64,000 nt of DNA from Tritrichomonas musculus (GCA_039105265.1 JAPFFF010000016.1:1922001-1986000), one strand, 5' to 3'. Numbered from the stretch's first letter, positions 43,122-51,793 are shown. The notes: generated by a model not told the origin, from the letters alone. Made by a program: numbers and translations.

Positions 43122-44345
43122 ATGTTCGTTATCTTTTTGATACTCATTAATCGACAATCAATTGAAGGAATACCTGATGATGCTGAATGGATTTCTTGTT
43201 TTGATTGGGAAATTGTTAATGGAGAATGGAAATCAGTTATACCAAATGATGACTTATCATGTTGGACAAATTATGCAACAACAAACAATTTAACACTAAA
43301 ACAATCATTTACTGCTAGGAAATTTTGGATCATTGGAAAAATTTCTACTGGTTATGATGAGGCCGAACTTTTATGGAATTCTCAAAAATATCTCATTAAT
43401 GAATATTCTAATGTTGAACAAGATTGGATAATTGTCTTTGAATCAAATGAATTTCCCCTAATGCTAACAAATATTATTATTAATGTTCAACAACATAGAA
43501 GCATCCAATTTCGAGGTATTGCATATTTAAGACATGAATCTTTAAATCCAGCAATTGAAGGAATACCTGATGATGCTGAATGGATTTCTTGTTTTGATTG
43601 GGAAATTGTTAATGGTAAATGGGATTCTCCAATACCGAATGATGACTTAGAATGTTGGACAAATTCAGGATTAGCAAATAAGTTAACACTTAAACAATCA
43701 TTTACTGCTTGGAAATTTTGGATCATAGGAAAAAATTCTACCGTTCATGGTGAAGCTGAAATTTTATGGAATTCTCAAAATTATCTCATCAATGAAAGAT
43801 CCAATGTTGAACAAGATTGGATAATTGTTTTTGAATCAAATGAATTTCCACAAATGCTAACAAATATTATTATTAATGTTCAACCTAGTACATGCATCCA
43901 ATTTCGAGGTATTGCATATTTAAAAAATGAATCAATTTCACCATCACGTTCGCCATCTTTAACTCCATCAATTTCACCATCACGTTCACCAACATTCCGC
44001 CCATCTCTTTCACCATCATTTAGCCCATCTCTTTCACCATCATTTAGCCCATCAATTTCACCATCTTTATCTCCATCATTTAGCCCATCATTTAGCCCAT
44101 CACGTTCACCATCTTTTCAATTCACTATATCAGATCAATTCTCTGAATCCTATTTTTTCAATTTCTCATATCAATTCTCTCCATCAGATATTGAACAAAA
44201 GAATGTATCAAAAATAATAGGTTTATCTGTATCTATTCCATTACTAATTCTCATGATTCTTGCTCTTGGAATTATCTTTTACAAAAATCAAACCAAATTT
44301 CAAACTGAAAATTTTAATTCAGATTCTGACTCAGTTGGACTTTAA
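43122..44345 (+). CDS. Type I membrane protein with two repeat domains and a Ser/Pro stalk
   Basis: 407 residues. A short hydrophobic leader ('MFVIFLILINRQS') precedes two about 130-residue repeats, each starting 'IEGIPDDAEWISCFDWEI' and containing Cys, 'CWTN' and 'WIIVFESNEFP'. The repeats are well conserved at DNA level. Residues about 275-340 are a stalk of 'SPSFSPS' and 'SPSLSPS' units, likely O-glycosylated. One membrane helix (about 365-387, 'LSVSIPLLILMILALGII') and a 20-residue acidic tail close the protein. This is the layout of a surface adhesin or envelope glycoprotein. It is the only clear membrane-anchored glycoprotein candidate of the element. No homologous family is recognised. 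Confidence 0.65.
   Translation: MFVIFLILINRQSIEGIPDDAEWISCFDWEIVNGEWKSVIPNDDLSCWTNYATTNNLTLKQSFTARKFWIIGKISTGYDEAELLWNSQKYLINEYSNVEQDWIIVFESNEFPLMLTNIIINVQQHRSIQFRGIAYLRHESLNPAIEGIPDDAEWISCFDWEIVNGKWDSPIPNDDLECWTNSGLANKLTLKQSFTAWKFWIIGKNSTVHGEAEILWNSQNYLINERSNVEQDWIIVFESNEFPQMLTNIIINVQPSTCIQFRGIAYLKNESISPSRSPSLTPSISPSRSPTFRPSLSPSFSPSLSPSFSPSISPSLSPSFSPSFSPSRSPSFQFTISDQFSESYFFNFSYQFSPSDIEQKNVSKIIGLSVSIPLLILMILALGIIFYKNQTKFQTENFNSDSDSVGL
43927..44120 (+). repeat. Ser/Pro stalk minisatellite
   Basis: Repeats of CCATCA / TTTAGCCCATC / TTTCACCATC encode S-P-S-x units. The array probably changes length by slippage. Confidence 0.55.
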
Positions 44346-45313
44346 AAAATTAAATAAACAAATTTAATTAAATTAATCTCTTTTTATTTATTAAGGAGTA
44401 GTTAAAATTTTCTCTCTTGAATTGTAGATTTGAATCTTATCAAAGAAATCATGTTCAATCATTAGAGACTTATCAAAATTATTTTTAATTTTAAAATTCC
44501 AACGATATTTGGCATTAAATGTATTTATTAGAAAAAATACTAGTAATTCAATTAAATTGAGTTTTTTCAGATAATAACTTTTTGGCCAAAAAGAATTACA
44601 TTTGCAAAAAAGTTGTCATCTTTTGAAAAAATTAATTTTTTCACAAAAAAAATTCTTTTGTTTCAATTTGCAATTTTTTTGAAATAACTTTTTTTATTGA
44701 TTACAAAAAGTATTTGCCATTTAAATATCTTTTTTAAAATAATTTTTTTTTGTGCAAATATAACTTTAAAAAATTAAAGAAATTGCTCATATTATGATTA
44801 CAAATTATTTGCAATTATTTTTAAATGCTTTTATTCATAAATTAGATGTAATTATGAGTAAAAATTAATATAACTTTATTGTTGCTGTGAGGTTTGCAGG
44901 ATATGTGCTCTACAAAAATGTAAAATAGAAATAAAATATTTCAAAAGAAAAAAATTATTGTTCATAAAAGATTGCTATGATTGGTTGTCGTGCTCACATA
45001 TTATTGTACTTTCTTAGAAACAAAGAAGTTGTTCTTTTTTATTTCCAAAGTTTTAGAGATAATTTTCATTCTTCTCAATTTATTAAAATATTGATAACCT
45101 TGAATATTTTTATTATTGGTTTTTGTAAATAGTATATTGTAATTTACGCAAAAAAAATTTGTTTTAAAATTATTTTTTTTATAACAAAAACCATTGCAAA
45201 TATGCAACAACAAGTTTTTTCAAAATTATATTTATTTTTGAAATAAATCAATTTATTCAAAATTTTATCGATTTTTTGTTTTCACTTCAAAATAATCGTA
45301 AAAAATTGTTATT
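44346..45313. other. Gene-poor AT-rich segment inside the Maverick
   Basis: Nearly 1 kb with long A and T runs and no supported gene. A 70-residue open frame at 45001-45213 is AT-driven and not believed. It lies between the convergent ends of the membrane protein gene and the 45314 gene. Confidence 0.6.
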
Positions 45314-45631
45314 TTAAAAAACAAATATTTTTTTAAATAGAGATTTCTTTTGCGTTTTTTCAGGATTTTTTAAAATTAAATTGTTTTTAATATATAAATC
45401 ATGGAATTTTAAAAAAGCTAAGACTTTTTCCTTAGTCTCTATTGTTGTGAAAACAAATGGTGTGTTATGAACTTCTTTCTTAAATCGATCAAGATTGTTA
45501 TTTTCAAGATCATTGATCATAACATTTAATTTGAACATGAAAAATAACTTTATATGTCGTAAATCAGACACTATATCATTTTTGAACAATTTTCTAAATT
45601 CTAATTCAAGGTCTTGTTCAGTAACAGTCAT
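45314..45631 (-). CDS. Small helical protein
   Basis: 105 residues, starting 'MTVTEQDLELEFRKLF', with helices 'FFMFKLNVMINDLENN' and 'TKEKVLAFLKFHDLY' and a basic, Phe-rich end. It is not recognised. Its 35-bp upstream spacer contains AACCG and TTTCATTTTTATTT before the ATG. It is the second gene of a - strand pair after 45667-45930. Confidence 0.45.
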   Translation of the reverse strand: MTVTEQDLELEFRKLFKNDIVSDLRHIKLFFMFKLNVMINDLENNNLDRFKKEVHNTPFVFTTIETKEKVLAFLKFHDLYIKNNLILKNPEKTQKKSLFKKIFVF

Positions 45632-45666
45632 AAATAAAAATGAAAGTGGTTAAAAAACGGTTATGT

Positions 45667-45930
45667 TTATTTATTATTTAACGTTTCTTCCAATTTTTGG
45701 AAATTCTTTCTGTTGGAAGTTCCTAAAATCCCAACTGTTATTAGTAAAGAATGTAATTGTTCTTGTCTCTCTGGACGAGAATCATTTTTTAAATCAATTT
45801 CTTGATCAAAGAATTCCTCAGTCATTTTGATCATTTGATCACAAGTTTTTTCAATTTCACCTCTAGTGAATTTTAACAAATTTATTAATTCTTTTTGTTT
45901 TTCACTAGGTAAACTTTGTTGGCCCTGCAT
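45667..45930 (-). CDS. Small helical protein
   Basis: 87 residues with two amphipathic helices ('EKQKELINLLKFTRGEIEK', 'DQMIKMTEEFFDQEID'), then 'LHSLLITVGILGTSNRK'. No family is recognised. It is divergent from 45983 across a palindromic promoter. Confidence 0.45.
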   Translation of the reverse strand: MQGQQSLPSEKQKELINLLKFTRGEIEKTCDQMIKMTEEFFDQEIDLKNDSRPERQEQLHSLLITVGILGTSNRKNFQKLEETLNNK

Positions 45931-45982
45931 TTAAAAAAATGAACTTTTTGAAAAACCGTTCTAACGGTTTTCATTTTTATTT
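45931..45982. promoter_or_regulatory. Palindromic divergent promoter
   Basis: The centre is AAAACCGTT-CT-AACGGTTTT (45952-45971), a back-to-back pair of AACGGTTTT sites. TTCATTTTTTTAAATG faces the - gene and TTTCATTTTTATTTATG the + gene. The symmetry fits equal firing of both genes by one Myb-type factor (inference). Confidence 0.6.
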
Positions 45983-46252
45983 ATGAGATTGTTCATGATC
46001 ATCATTTTGTTGATTTTGTGGATGTCTTTCAAAAAAAAGAAATGTCATAATGAAGAAAGACAACTTATGGAACAAATTGATAAAATCCATTCTCTAAATT
46101 CTTATGCTTCACGAATCAAAAGAGATATTGACCGTCTGGAAATGAAAAAACAAAAATTCGAAAAAATAATGAAAAATTTAACTGCCCTACGAAAAAAATT
46201 TTATGATGATCTCCAAAAATATCAACAAAAATTAGAAGATAAAAATCTTTAA
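45983..46252 (+). CDS. Membrane-anchored small coiled-coil protein
   Basis: 89 residues. The N-terminal hydrophobic segment 'MRLFMIIILLILWMSF' is followed by 'KKKK' and a long coiled coil ('RIKRDIDRLEMKKQKFEKI', 'FYDDLQKYQQKLEDKN'). It reads as a signal-anchor protein with a charged helical domain. It could be a virion membrane or host-membrane factor; the family is unknown. Confidence 0.5.
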   Translation: MRLFMIIILLILWMSFKKKKCHNEERQLMEQIDKIHSLNSYASRIKRDIDRLEMKKQKFEKIMKNLTALRKKFYDDLQKYQQKLEDKNL

Positions 46253-46452
46253 TAAAAATTTAAATTTTTAACTTTTTGAATTTAAATTTTAATATTTGTT
46301 TGGCCATTTATTTATAAACCTTTTGAGAAAGATAAATAAATAAAAAAATGAACTTTTTGAATTAAAATTTTTATTAAACTTTTTGTGAGTGAAAATTTTT
46401 GGTTAATGCGCATTACTGAGCATTACTGAGCATTACTGAGCATTACTGAGCA
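46253..46452. other. Spacer between convergent genes
   Basis: 200 bp between two convergent stops. It holds three ACTTTTTG(A/T) boxes and most of the iteron cluster listed separately. Confidence 0.5.
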
Positions 46453-46467
46453 TTAATGCGCATTAAC
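46403..46467. repeat. Iteron-like cluster flanked by palindromes
   Basis: Four perfect copies of CATTACTGAG (46411-46450) are bracketed by TTAATGCGCATTA (46403-46415) and the full palindrome TTAATGCGCATTAA (46454-46467). The right palindrome covers the stop of the - gene. The compact iteron-plus-palindrome layout resembles replication or protein-binding sites. Tandem slippage between convergent genes is the plain alternative. Confidence 0.55.
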
Positions 46468-46998
46468 AATTTTTTGATTTCTTTTGAAATACCAAGTTTT
46501 TTGAGAACCAAATCTTACCAATCTTTTATTTTTAAAATTTTCTTTGACCTCCCTTAATTTTCCAAAACCTTTTTTTGAAATAGTAGTATGGAAAAATATA
46601 TTATATAAATTTACTATTTCGTCCGATGGATATTCTCTTTTTTCAAGAATTTTCAAAAAGTTCCCGAAATCATCTCGGTCATGATAACTTTTTCCAAATT
46701 CATCTTGCGGGTTTGGAGGTCTTGGATTTCCATGACGGTTTGGATTTGCTGGATGTTCTTCTAATTGTTTTTCTACAATTTGATTAATTCCTGCATAAAA
46801 TTCTTCTTCGTTTGGAGACGTTGATGTATTTATTGGTTGAGGTTCATTAAAATCACGGTCTATTTCCCATTCATCAATTTCATTATTGACAACAAAGTTT
46901 TGAAAACTATTATTTAAATTTTGCATGTTTGGTGATAATTGATATTGAGGTGAACCCCCAGTTGAATAGTGTAGAGGTAATTCGTTATCACTTGACAT
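46453..46998 (-). CDS. Maverick protein of unknown function
   Basis: 181 residues. A polar, Asn/Pro-rich N-terminal half ('STGGSPQYQLSPNMQNL', 'HPANPNRHGNPRPPNPQDE') leads to a compact C-terminal helical domain ('FGNFLKILEKREYPSDEI', 'GKLREVKENFKNKRLVRFG') ending 'KTWYFKRNQKI'. The C-terminal part could bind nucleic acid, judged from basic and aromatic residues only. It is divergent from the SF3 helicase, so it may act in replication. Confidence 0.5.
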   Translation of the reverse strand: MSSDNELPLHYSTGGSPQYQLSPNMQNLNNSFQNFVVNNEIDEWEIDRDFNEPQPINTSTSPNEEEFYAGINQIVEKQLEEHPANPNRHGNPRPPNPQDEFGKSYHDRDDFGNFLKILEKREYPSDEIVNLYNIFFHTTISKKGFGKLREVKENFKNKRLVRFGSQKTWYFKRNQKIVNAH

Positions 46999-47048
46999 TA
47001 ATTAAAAAATGAAAAACGGTTTTGACAGTCACTTTTATTTTTGTATCG
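46999..47048. promoter_or_regulatory. Divergent promoter of the SF3 helicase and the 46453 gene
   Basis: AACGGTTTTGACAG is followed by TCACTTTTATTTTTG before the ATG at 47049. On the other strand TTCATTTTTTAATTA leads to the ATG of the 46998 gene. Confidence 0.6.
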
Positions 47049-48752
47049 ATGAATCAACCAACCTTCCTCTCTGATGATTTCTTAATTCCAGAAGCTAGAC
47101 AAATGGAAAATATAAATGAGAATGTCTTTCCTCAATATCAAGGTCAAGAGTTTCATGATCGTGATTTTGAAATTAATACAAATCTCATTCAATTGTCTTC
47201 TGATGATGTTGTTGGATTGTTAAATTTATTTGAACCAACACTTGAAAATTTAACAACTTCTATCAAATATATATTTCGTTCTCCATTTGTTTCAAACGTT
47301 TTGTATGATATTGTAAAAAATTGGTACTTATCTAATCAAGATAATTCTGAACAAGATCTTCAAGCAATTTGTAGTCAAGAAAATCATCCAGAAGTTTCAA
47401 ATCATTGGATCTTCCCAATTTTGAATGCACTCTCAGAATCTCAAAGAAATGTTATTTGGGAGAAATATTTCAATAATACAATTAACCAATTTGTTCAAAT
47501 TGATTTTGGTGAAGATTGTTCAATAAACTCATTTAGATATAAGAATTATGAAAGAAAATATTCTTCTACTGGAATTCGTGTTGGGGATTTCTTTACTGAT
47601 TTCAAAAAAGTTTGTTGTTATATTCAACTTGACAGAATCTTCATAATTAAAAAATCAAATACGTTAGAAATGTTAAATCCTACTCAATTTACACCAATAT
47701 TAAAACAAATTAAATTAGGGTATTCAAAAGTTAGTAAAAAGAATAAGAAAGTAATTACTGCATTTGATGTTGTTTCCTTTGGAAAGAATATGGATTTCAT
47801 TACTTATGAACATATGAAATTCTTTTCCAATGATCCAAACATTTTTTCATATTTTCATTGGTATCCTTATTCAAGATTAATTCTTTGTACACAAAATGTG
47901 ATTCAACCATTTTTGGATCATATTTTTAGAGTTATTGCAAATTCTAATCAAGAATTATATGATTATATCATTAAATGGATTTCATTTATTTTTCAACATC
48001 CAGATGGTAAAACAGGTACTGCATTAGTTATTATTGGTCACCCAGGTTGTGGGAAAAATACATTTACGGACACTATTTGTTTATTATTAGGTGAATATTC
48101 TGATCCAAATGCAAACTTTGATAATATTACAAGCAATTTTAATTTACAAATCTTAAATAAAAAATTATTGGTATGCTCAGAAATGTTAGATTATAATCTC
48201 ATTCGAAAATATCCTCAACAACATGAAAGATTAAAAACGTTAATCACAGAAAGATTCACTACTATTGAAGGAAAACATATTAATACTGAATCTAAAGAAA
48301 ATGTTGCCAATTTCATCTTCTTATCAAACAATCCTGCTCCTATTCGAATTGATGAACATGATAGAAGATTTGTTGTTACAAATTGTTATCCAATGACAGG
48401 TCAAGACTATTTTACACCTTTACATAATCTTATTAAGACACAAGATTTCAAAAACAATTTAATTACTTTTTTCTTGACTGTTGATTTATCTGATTTCAAT
48501 CCAGCACAATTTCCTAATACCCAAGATAGAATGAATTTAATGAACTTTTCAAAACCTCCTGAAAAATTATTTATTGAGGAAAACTTACAAAAATTCAGAA
48601 ATGGTTATGTAGCTTTTGAAGCCTGGACTGAATTTAAAAAATGGGCAAAAGCAAAAAATTTCAGATCCATAACTTATCAAGAATTTCATCAAAAAATATT
48701 ACAATACTGCTCATTCAATAATAATAATGATAAGAAATATAGATTAAGGTAA
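47049..48752 (+). CDS. Superfamily 3 helicase (D5-like)
   Basis: 567 residues from the ATG at 47049, chosen because it follows the TCACTTTTATTTTTG box; the frame is open 9 codons upstream through the promoter. The helicase core has Walker A 'IIGHPGCGKNTFTDTI' near residue 328, a Walker B-like 'KKLLVCSEMLDY', 'RFTTIEGKHINTESKENV' and the SF3 motif C 'NFIFLSNNPAPIRIDEHDRR'. This is the D5/virophage-type helicase that unwinds DNA at replication. The N-terminal half may hold a primase-like domain, but I see no clear motif. It nearly abuts the convergent 48756 gene. Confidence 0.82.
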   Translation: MNQPTFLSDDFLIPEARQMENINENVFPQYQGQEFHDRDFEINTNLIQLSSDDVVGLLNLFEPTLENLTTSIKYIFRSPFVSNVLYDIVKNWYLSNQDNSEQDLQAICSQENHPEVSNHWIFPILNALSESQRNVIWEKYFNNTINQFVQIDFGEDCSINSFRYKNYERKYSSTGIRVGDFFTDFKKVCCYIQLDRIFIIKKSNTLEMLNPTQFTPILKQIKLGYSKVSKKNKKVITAFDVVSFGKNMDFITYEHMKFFSNDPNIFSYFHWYPYSRLILCTQNVIQPFLDHIFRVIANSNQELYDYIIKWISFIFQHPDGKTGTALVIIGHPGCGKNTFTDTICLLLGEYSDPNANFDNITSNFNLQILNKKLLVCSEMLDYNLIRKYPQQHERLKTLITERFTTIEGKHINTESKENVANFIFLSNNPAPIRIDEHDRRFVVTNCYPMTGQDYFTPLHNLIKTQDFKNNLITFFLTVDLSDFNPAQFPNTQDRMNLMNFSKPPEKLFIEENLQKFRNGYVAFEAWTEFKKWAKAKNFRSITYQEFHQKILQYCSFNNNNDKKYRLR

Positions 48753-48755
48753 CTT

Positions 48756-48953
48756 TTATTTAATTAATTCTTTTCTTAAAAGTTCAATTTCTTTTTCTAC
48801 TTTGTCTCTTTCTCTTCGTAAATCCATTAATTTTCTAAAATCTTTATCATCATAAACCCTTTGATTACCAATAATCCCTGCCTTTTTTTCGATGTCATTT
48901 ATTTGTTCATCTAAGATATCCCATTTCTCGTAAGCTTCTTGCAATTTAGACAT
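48756..48953 (-). CDS. Small coiled-coil protein, paralogue of the next gene
   Basis: 65 residues: 'MSKLQEAYEKWDILDEQI', then 'LMDLRRERDKVEKEIELLR'. It is similar in start, middle and end to 48992-49231, and the promoters are near copies as well, so the two arose by tandem duplication. No known family. Confidence 0.5.
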   Translation of the reverse strand: MSKLQEAYEKWDILDEQINDIEKKAGIIGNQRVYDDKDFRKLMDLRRERDKVEKEIELLRKELIK

Positions 48954-48991
48954 GAAAACAAAAATAAAAGTGAAGTGTCAAAACTGCTTTT

Positions 48992-49231
48992 TTATTTAAT
49001 TTCTCTTAAAAGTTCTTGAATTTCTTTCATTTGATATCGGAGTCGGTCTCTTTCTCTTCGTAAACGTTCCAATTCTTCTTGATTATCCATTGATAATTTG
49101 GATTCATCATAAATTATAATTGCATCCTCATTTGTGTAATGAGGTGCATTTTTTTGAATTCTTCTTATTTGTTTCCATTTTTCTTTCCATTCTTCTCGAA
49201 GACTTATTAATTTTTCTTCCAATTTAGACAT
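48992..49231 (-). CDS. Small coiled-coil protein, paralogue of the previous gene
   Basis: 79 residues: 'MSKLEEKLISLREEWKEKW', 'ELERLRRERDRLRYQMKE'. The upstream block GCAGTTTTGACACTTCACTT is shared with 48953. The 38-bp spacer to the 48953 start holds the promoter of that gene. Confidence 0.5.
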   Translation of the reverse strand: MSKLEEKLISLREEWKEKWKQIRRIQKNAPHYTNEDAIIIYDESKLSMDNQEELERLRRERDRLRYQMKEIQELLREIK

Positions 49232-49274
49232 GAAAACAAAAAATAAAAGTGAAGTGTCAAAACTGCTTTTTTAT

Positions 49275-49589
49275 TTAAAGTTCGTTAATGTCTTGGATTT
49301 CATTAATTTTTGCTTCTGCAATTTTGTCTTTTAACTTTAGAATTTCCAAGTCATAGATTTCATCATCAAATCTGCATTGAATCAATCGAGATTTTATCTT
49401 TTCATCATCTTTATTAGAGTCCGGGCAATATGGAATAGGATTATTCTCCCAATATCTTAATGCATATCCACATGAGATTTTAAAACCTTCGAGTGTTCTT
49501 TCATACTCTATCTCATTCTCTTCTTTTTGTTCGAGAACTCTTATCAATTTTTGCTCTAATTGTTTAGAGACAAGAACACTTTCTGACAT
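49275..49589 (-). CDS. Small coiled-coil protein next to the integrase
   Basis: 104 residues from the ATG at 49589; an upstream ATG at 49610 lies inside the shared promoter and would add 'MLFVFLI'. Helical ends surround a middle with 'CGYALRYWENNPIPYCPD', where two cysteines could pair or bind metal. It is divergent from the integrase gene, with 57 bp between. Confidence 0.45.
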   Translation of the reverse strand: MSESVLVSKQLEQKLIRVLEQKEENEIEYERTLEGFKISCGYALRYWENNPIPYCPDSNKDDEKIKSRLIQCRFDDEIYDLEILKLKDKIAEAKINEIQDINEL

Positions 49590-49646
49590 TATCAAGAAAA
49601 CAAATAACATTATGGTCTGTCAAAACCGCTCTTTATTGAAATTTAA
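49590..49646. promoter_or_regulatory. Divergent promoter of the integrase
   Basis: GGTCTGTCAAAACCGCTC followed by a T-rich leader to the integrase ATG. It is the same block as upstream of the polymerase, with AACGG changed to AGCGG. Confidence 0.5.
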
Positions 49647-51035
49647 ATGTTATCGTCAGAAGGTGAAAAATTAATGAATTTTTTAGAAAAGAAAGCTTAT
49701 CAAAAGAAATTAATAATGCCAAATGAAGCTAGAAATTATAAAGGGTATCAAAAAGATTTTGTAACTGATGATGAATTTGAACAAATTTATAATGCTTATT
49801 CAGAATTTCGAAAAGTATTATCTGAATCATTACCTGTAATCACAGATGAAAAAATTCCTGATGATGAATTAAGTTTTGAAGAAAAAATTGAGAACCATGT
49901 AATTAATAATTTACATAATGAAAATATTCGTACTTTTCCTGAATTTGAAAAATTGACCTCTGGATGGAAAAAAGGTAAAGATAAATATACTATGGAAGAA
50001 TGGTATGAAATATATATTACAAAAATTATGGAACAACCAGGAATGATAGTTGAATTCAAAGGTAAAACAAATGTACCTGATATTGCATTTAGAAATAAAA
50101 ATAAAAGACATGTATTATTAAAACAATTTGAAAAAGTTATTGAGCCAAATTATGTTTCTGAAGATGATTATGTTCAAAAGAAACAATTTCCAACTAATAA
50201 GAATAAAAAATATTATTTACATAAATTATGTGAACCTGGTACTTATTTAATTGATATTATGTTTGAAAAAAATGTTGGGTACTTAATTTGTATAGAAGCC
50301 AATAGTCGATATTTATATGCAATTCCTTTAGGTAGAGAATGTTTTGGTGATATAAATAAAATTATGACTGCTGGACAAAAAACATCTATTTCAATAACAA
50401 AAGCTTTAAATACTTTATTTCAACAAGGAATGAAACCTAAAATATTGACCGGAGATGGTGAAAAAGGTTTTTGTTCTGAAGAAACAATAAATTTTTTAAA
50501 CTCAAATGGAATTAAATGGGAACCTGTTGATAGAATGGATGATTATCATTATCCATCATTTGTACGAAAACCAGGTGAAAAACAAACAACTAGTCCATTA
50601 CATTCTTCATTAGGTATAGTTGATAGAATTATTAGAACTTTGAGAGATATGGCTTATGAAGTTCAACGAGAAATCTCCCCTGAAATATTAAAAGAATTAG
50701 TTGTTCAATATAATAATGCCCCACACTTAACTTTGTCAAAATATGCAGGTATGAATGTTTCTCCTAGTCAAATGCAAAATAATTCTGATTTATATACTTT
50801 TATTTGTAGAGGTATTTCTCAAGCTAATTATAATGTTTCTGCTCAAAAAGGTTATAATTTAAAAGAAAACCAAGAAGTAATTGTATATAATAATAAAGAC
50901 ACTCTTAAAAAAAGACGATCAATAACTCAACCTGGTAGATTTTTTGTAAAAGGTTTTCAAAATGGTAAATATTTAATACAAGATCATAAAGGAAATACTC
51001 AAATATTACCTCGTTATAGATTAGATCCTATTTGA
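49647..51035 (+). CDS. Retroviral-type (rve) integrase of the Maverick
   Basis: 462 residues. The catalytic core carries the acidic positions in 'YLIDIMFEKN' (about residue 201), 'ILTGDGEKGF' (about 268) and 'LGIVDRIIRTLRD' (about 323), followed by 'YNNAPHLTLSKYAGMNVSP', which is typical of rve integrases. The C-terminal 60 residues look like an SH3/chromodomain-type barrel ('GRFFVKGFQNGKYLIQD', 'ILPRYRL'). In Mavericks this enzyme inserts the linear element and makes the short target duplication. A helical N-terminal extension of about 190 residues is present. Confidence 0.85.
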   Translation: MLSSEGEKLMNFLEKKAYQKKLIMPNEARNYKGYQKDFVTDDEFEQIYNAYSEFRKVLSESLPVITDEKIPDDELSFEEKIENHVINNLHNENIRTFPEFEKLTSGWKKGKDKYTMEEWYEIYITKIMEQPGMIVEFKGKTNVPDIAFRNKNKRHVLLKQFEKVIEPNYVSEDDYVQKKQFPTNKNKKYYLHKLCEPGTYLIDIMFEKNVGYLICIEANSRYLYAIPLGRECFGDINKIMTAGQKTSISITKALNTLFQQGMKPKILTGDGEKGFCSEETINFLNSNGIKWEPVDRMDDYHYPSFVRKPGEKQTTSPLHSSLGIVDRIIRTLRDMAYEVQREISPEILKELVVQYNNAPHLTLSKYAGMNVSPSQMQNNSDLYTFICRGISQANYNVSAQKGYNLKENQEVIVYNNKDTLKKRRSITQPGRFFVKGFQNGKYLIQDHKGNTQILPRYRLDPI

Positions 51036-51427
51036 ATTGTCAGAAAATGCAATAAAAAATAAAAGATGTATCAGATTATGCATTTTAAAATTTTCCCTTT
51101 ATATATAAATAATATTATTTATATTTTTAATAATAAAGATTATATTTATTAAAATATTCATAAAAGGTTCAATAATTATCAAGATATTTTTGAGACAAAT
51201 TGTTTACCCTCATATTCAATTTTTCATGTATTGAATTTTTTAAAATTTGAAATACATATATCTTGGAAAATAATGGACCTTTTTCAAAGATTTTAATATT
51301 TTTAAGGTTTTCAAGGGCGTAGAATTCAAATATCACAATTAGAAATCTTAAAAATGAATTGTCAAAAAATGCAAAAAATAAAAAGAGTGTCAAAAAATGC
51401 AGTAAATTGAATTGTTTATTTAATTAA
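51036..51427. other. AT-rich spacer with TGTCAAAAAATGCA boxes
   Basis: About 390 bp between convergent genes. TGTCA(G/A)AAAATGCA occurs near 51040, 51360 and 51387. These boxes resemble degenerate copies of the TGTCAAAACNGC promoter block. No supported gene. Confidence 0.5.
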
Positions 51428-51706
51428 TTATTTCCTTTCGTTCCAGCGTTTGAGATTTTTCAAACCTGTCTTTAATTCATCAATGAAGAAGCATTCAAGT
51501 TCGTCAGCTTTTTCTTCATTTGTGGTATCTCCATCATTCATTATCACACGAACATCATCGATGTGATTCATATTGGTTGCAGCTTCTTGGAGCATATATG
51601 CCATTTTTTCTCTTTGATCAAGATCATCAGAAATAGTTCTCCATTCATGAACACTATCAAGAGCTTCGACAACTTCGAGTAAGTGTTGGATCGTACGGGC
51701 TTCCAT
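51428..51706 (-). CDS. Small helical protein
   Basis: 92 residues from the ATG at 51706, chosen because it follows GGTCATCACATCATTTTTA (terminal-class promoter); the frame is open upstream into that promoter. Composition is acidic ('IQHLLEVVEALDSVHEW', 'EKADELECFFIDEL'). No known family. It is divergent from 51794. Confidence 0.5.
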   Translation of the reverse strand: MEARTIQHLLEVVEALDSVHEWRTISDDLDQREKMAYMLQEAATNMNHIDDVRVIMNDGDTTNEEKADELECFFIDELKTGLKNLKRWNERK

Positions 51707-51793
51707 GCTTGTATAAAAATGATGTGATGACCTCACAGGAAAAAATTAGATTTTTGGTTAACGGTCGCCTAGTGAAAAAGTTCATTTTTATAA
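51707..51793. promoter_or_regulatory. Divergent promoter, mixed class
   Basis: Toward the - gene it has the terminal-class block GGTCATCACATCATTTTTA. The centre is TTTTTGGTTAACGGTCGCC (M3/Myb-like AACGG), and AGTTCATTTTTATAA leads to the + ATG. Confidence 0.55.

Noticed and set aside
45001-45213. 70-residue - strand ORF
   Set aside because: Its Asn/Lys/Phe content follows base composition, and no promoter block precedes it.
46403-46467. CRISPR-like array
   Set aside because: The 10-bp units have no spacers; it is a plain tandem repeat in a eukaryotic element.
51169-51393. 74-residue - strand ORF
   Set aside because: It begins at TTG, has no ATG or promoter, and lies between convergent genes.
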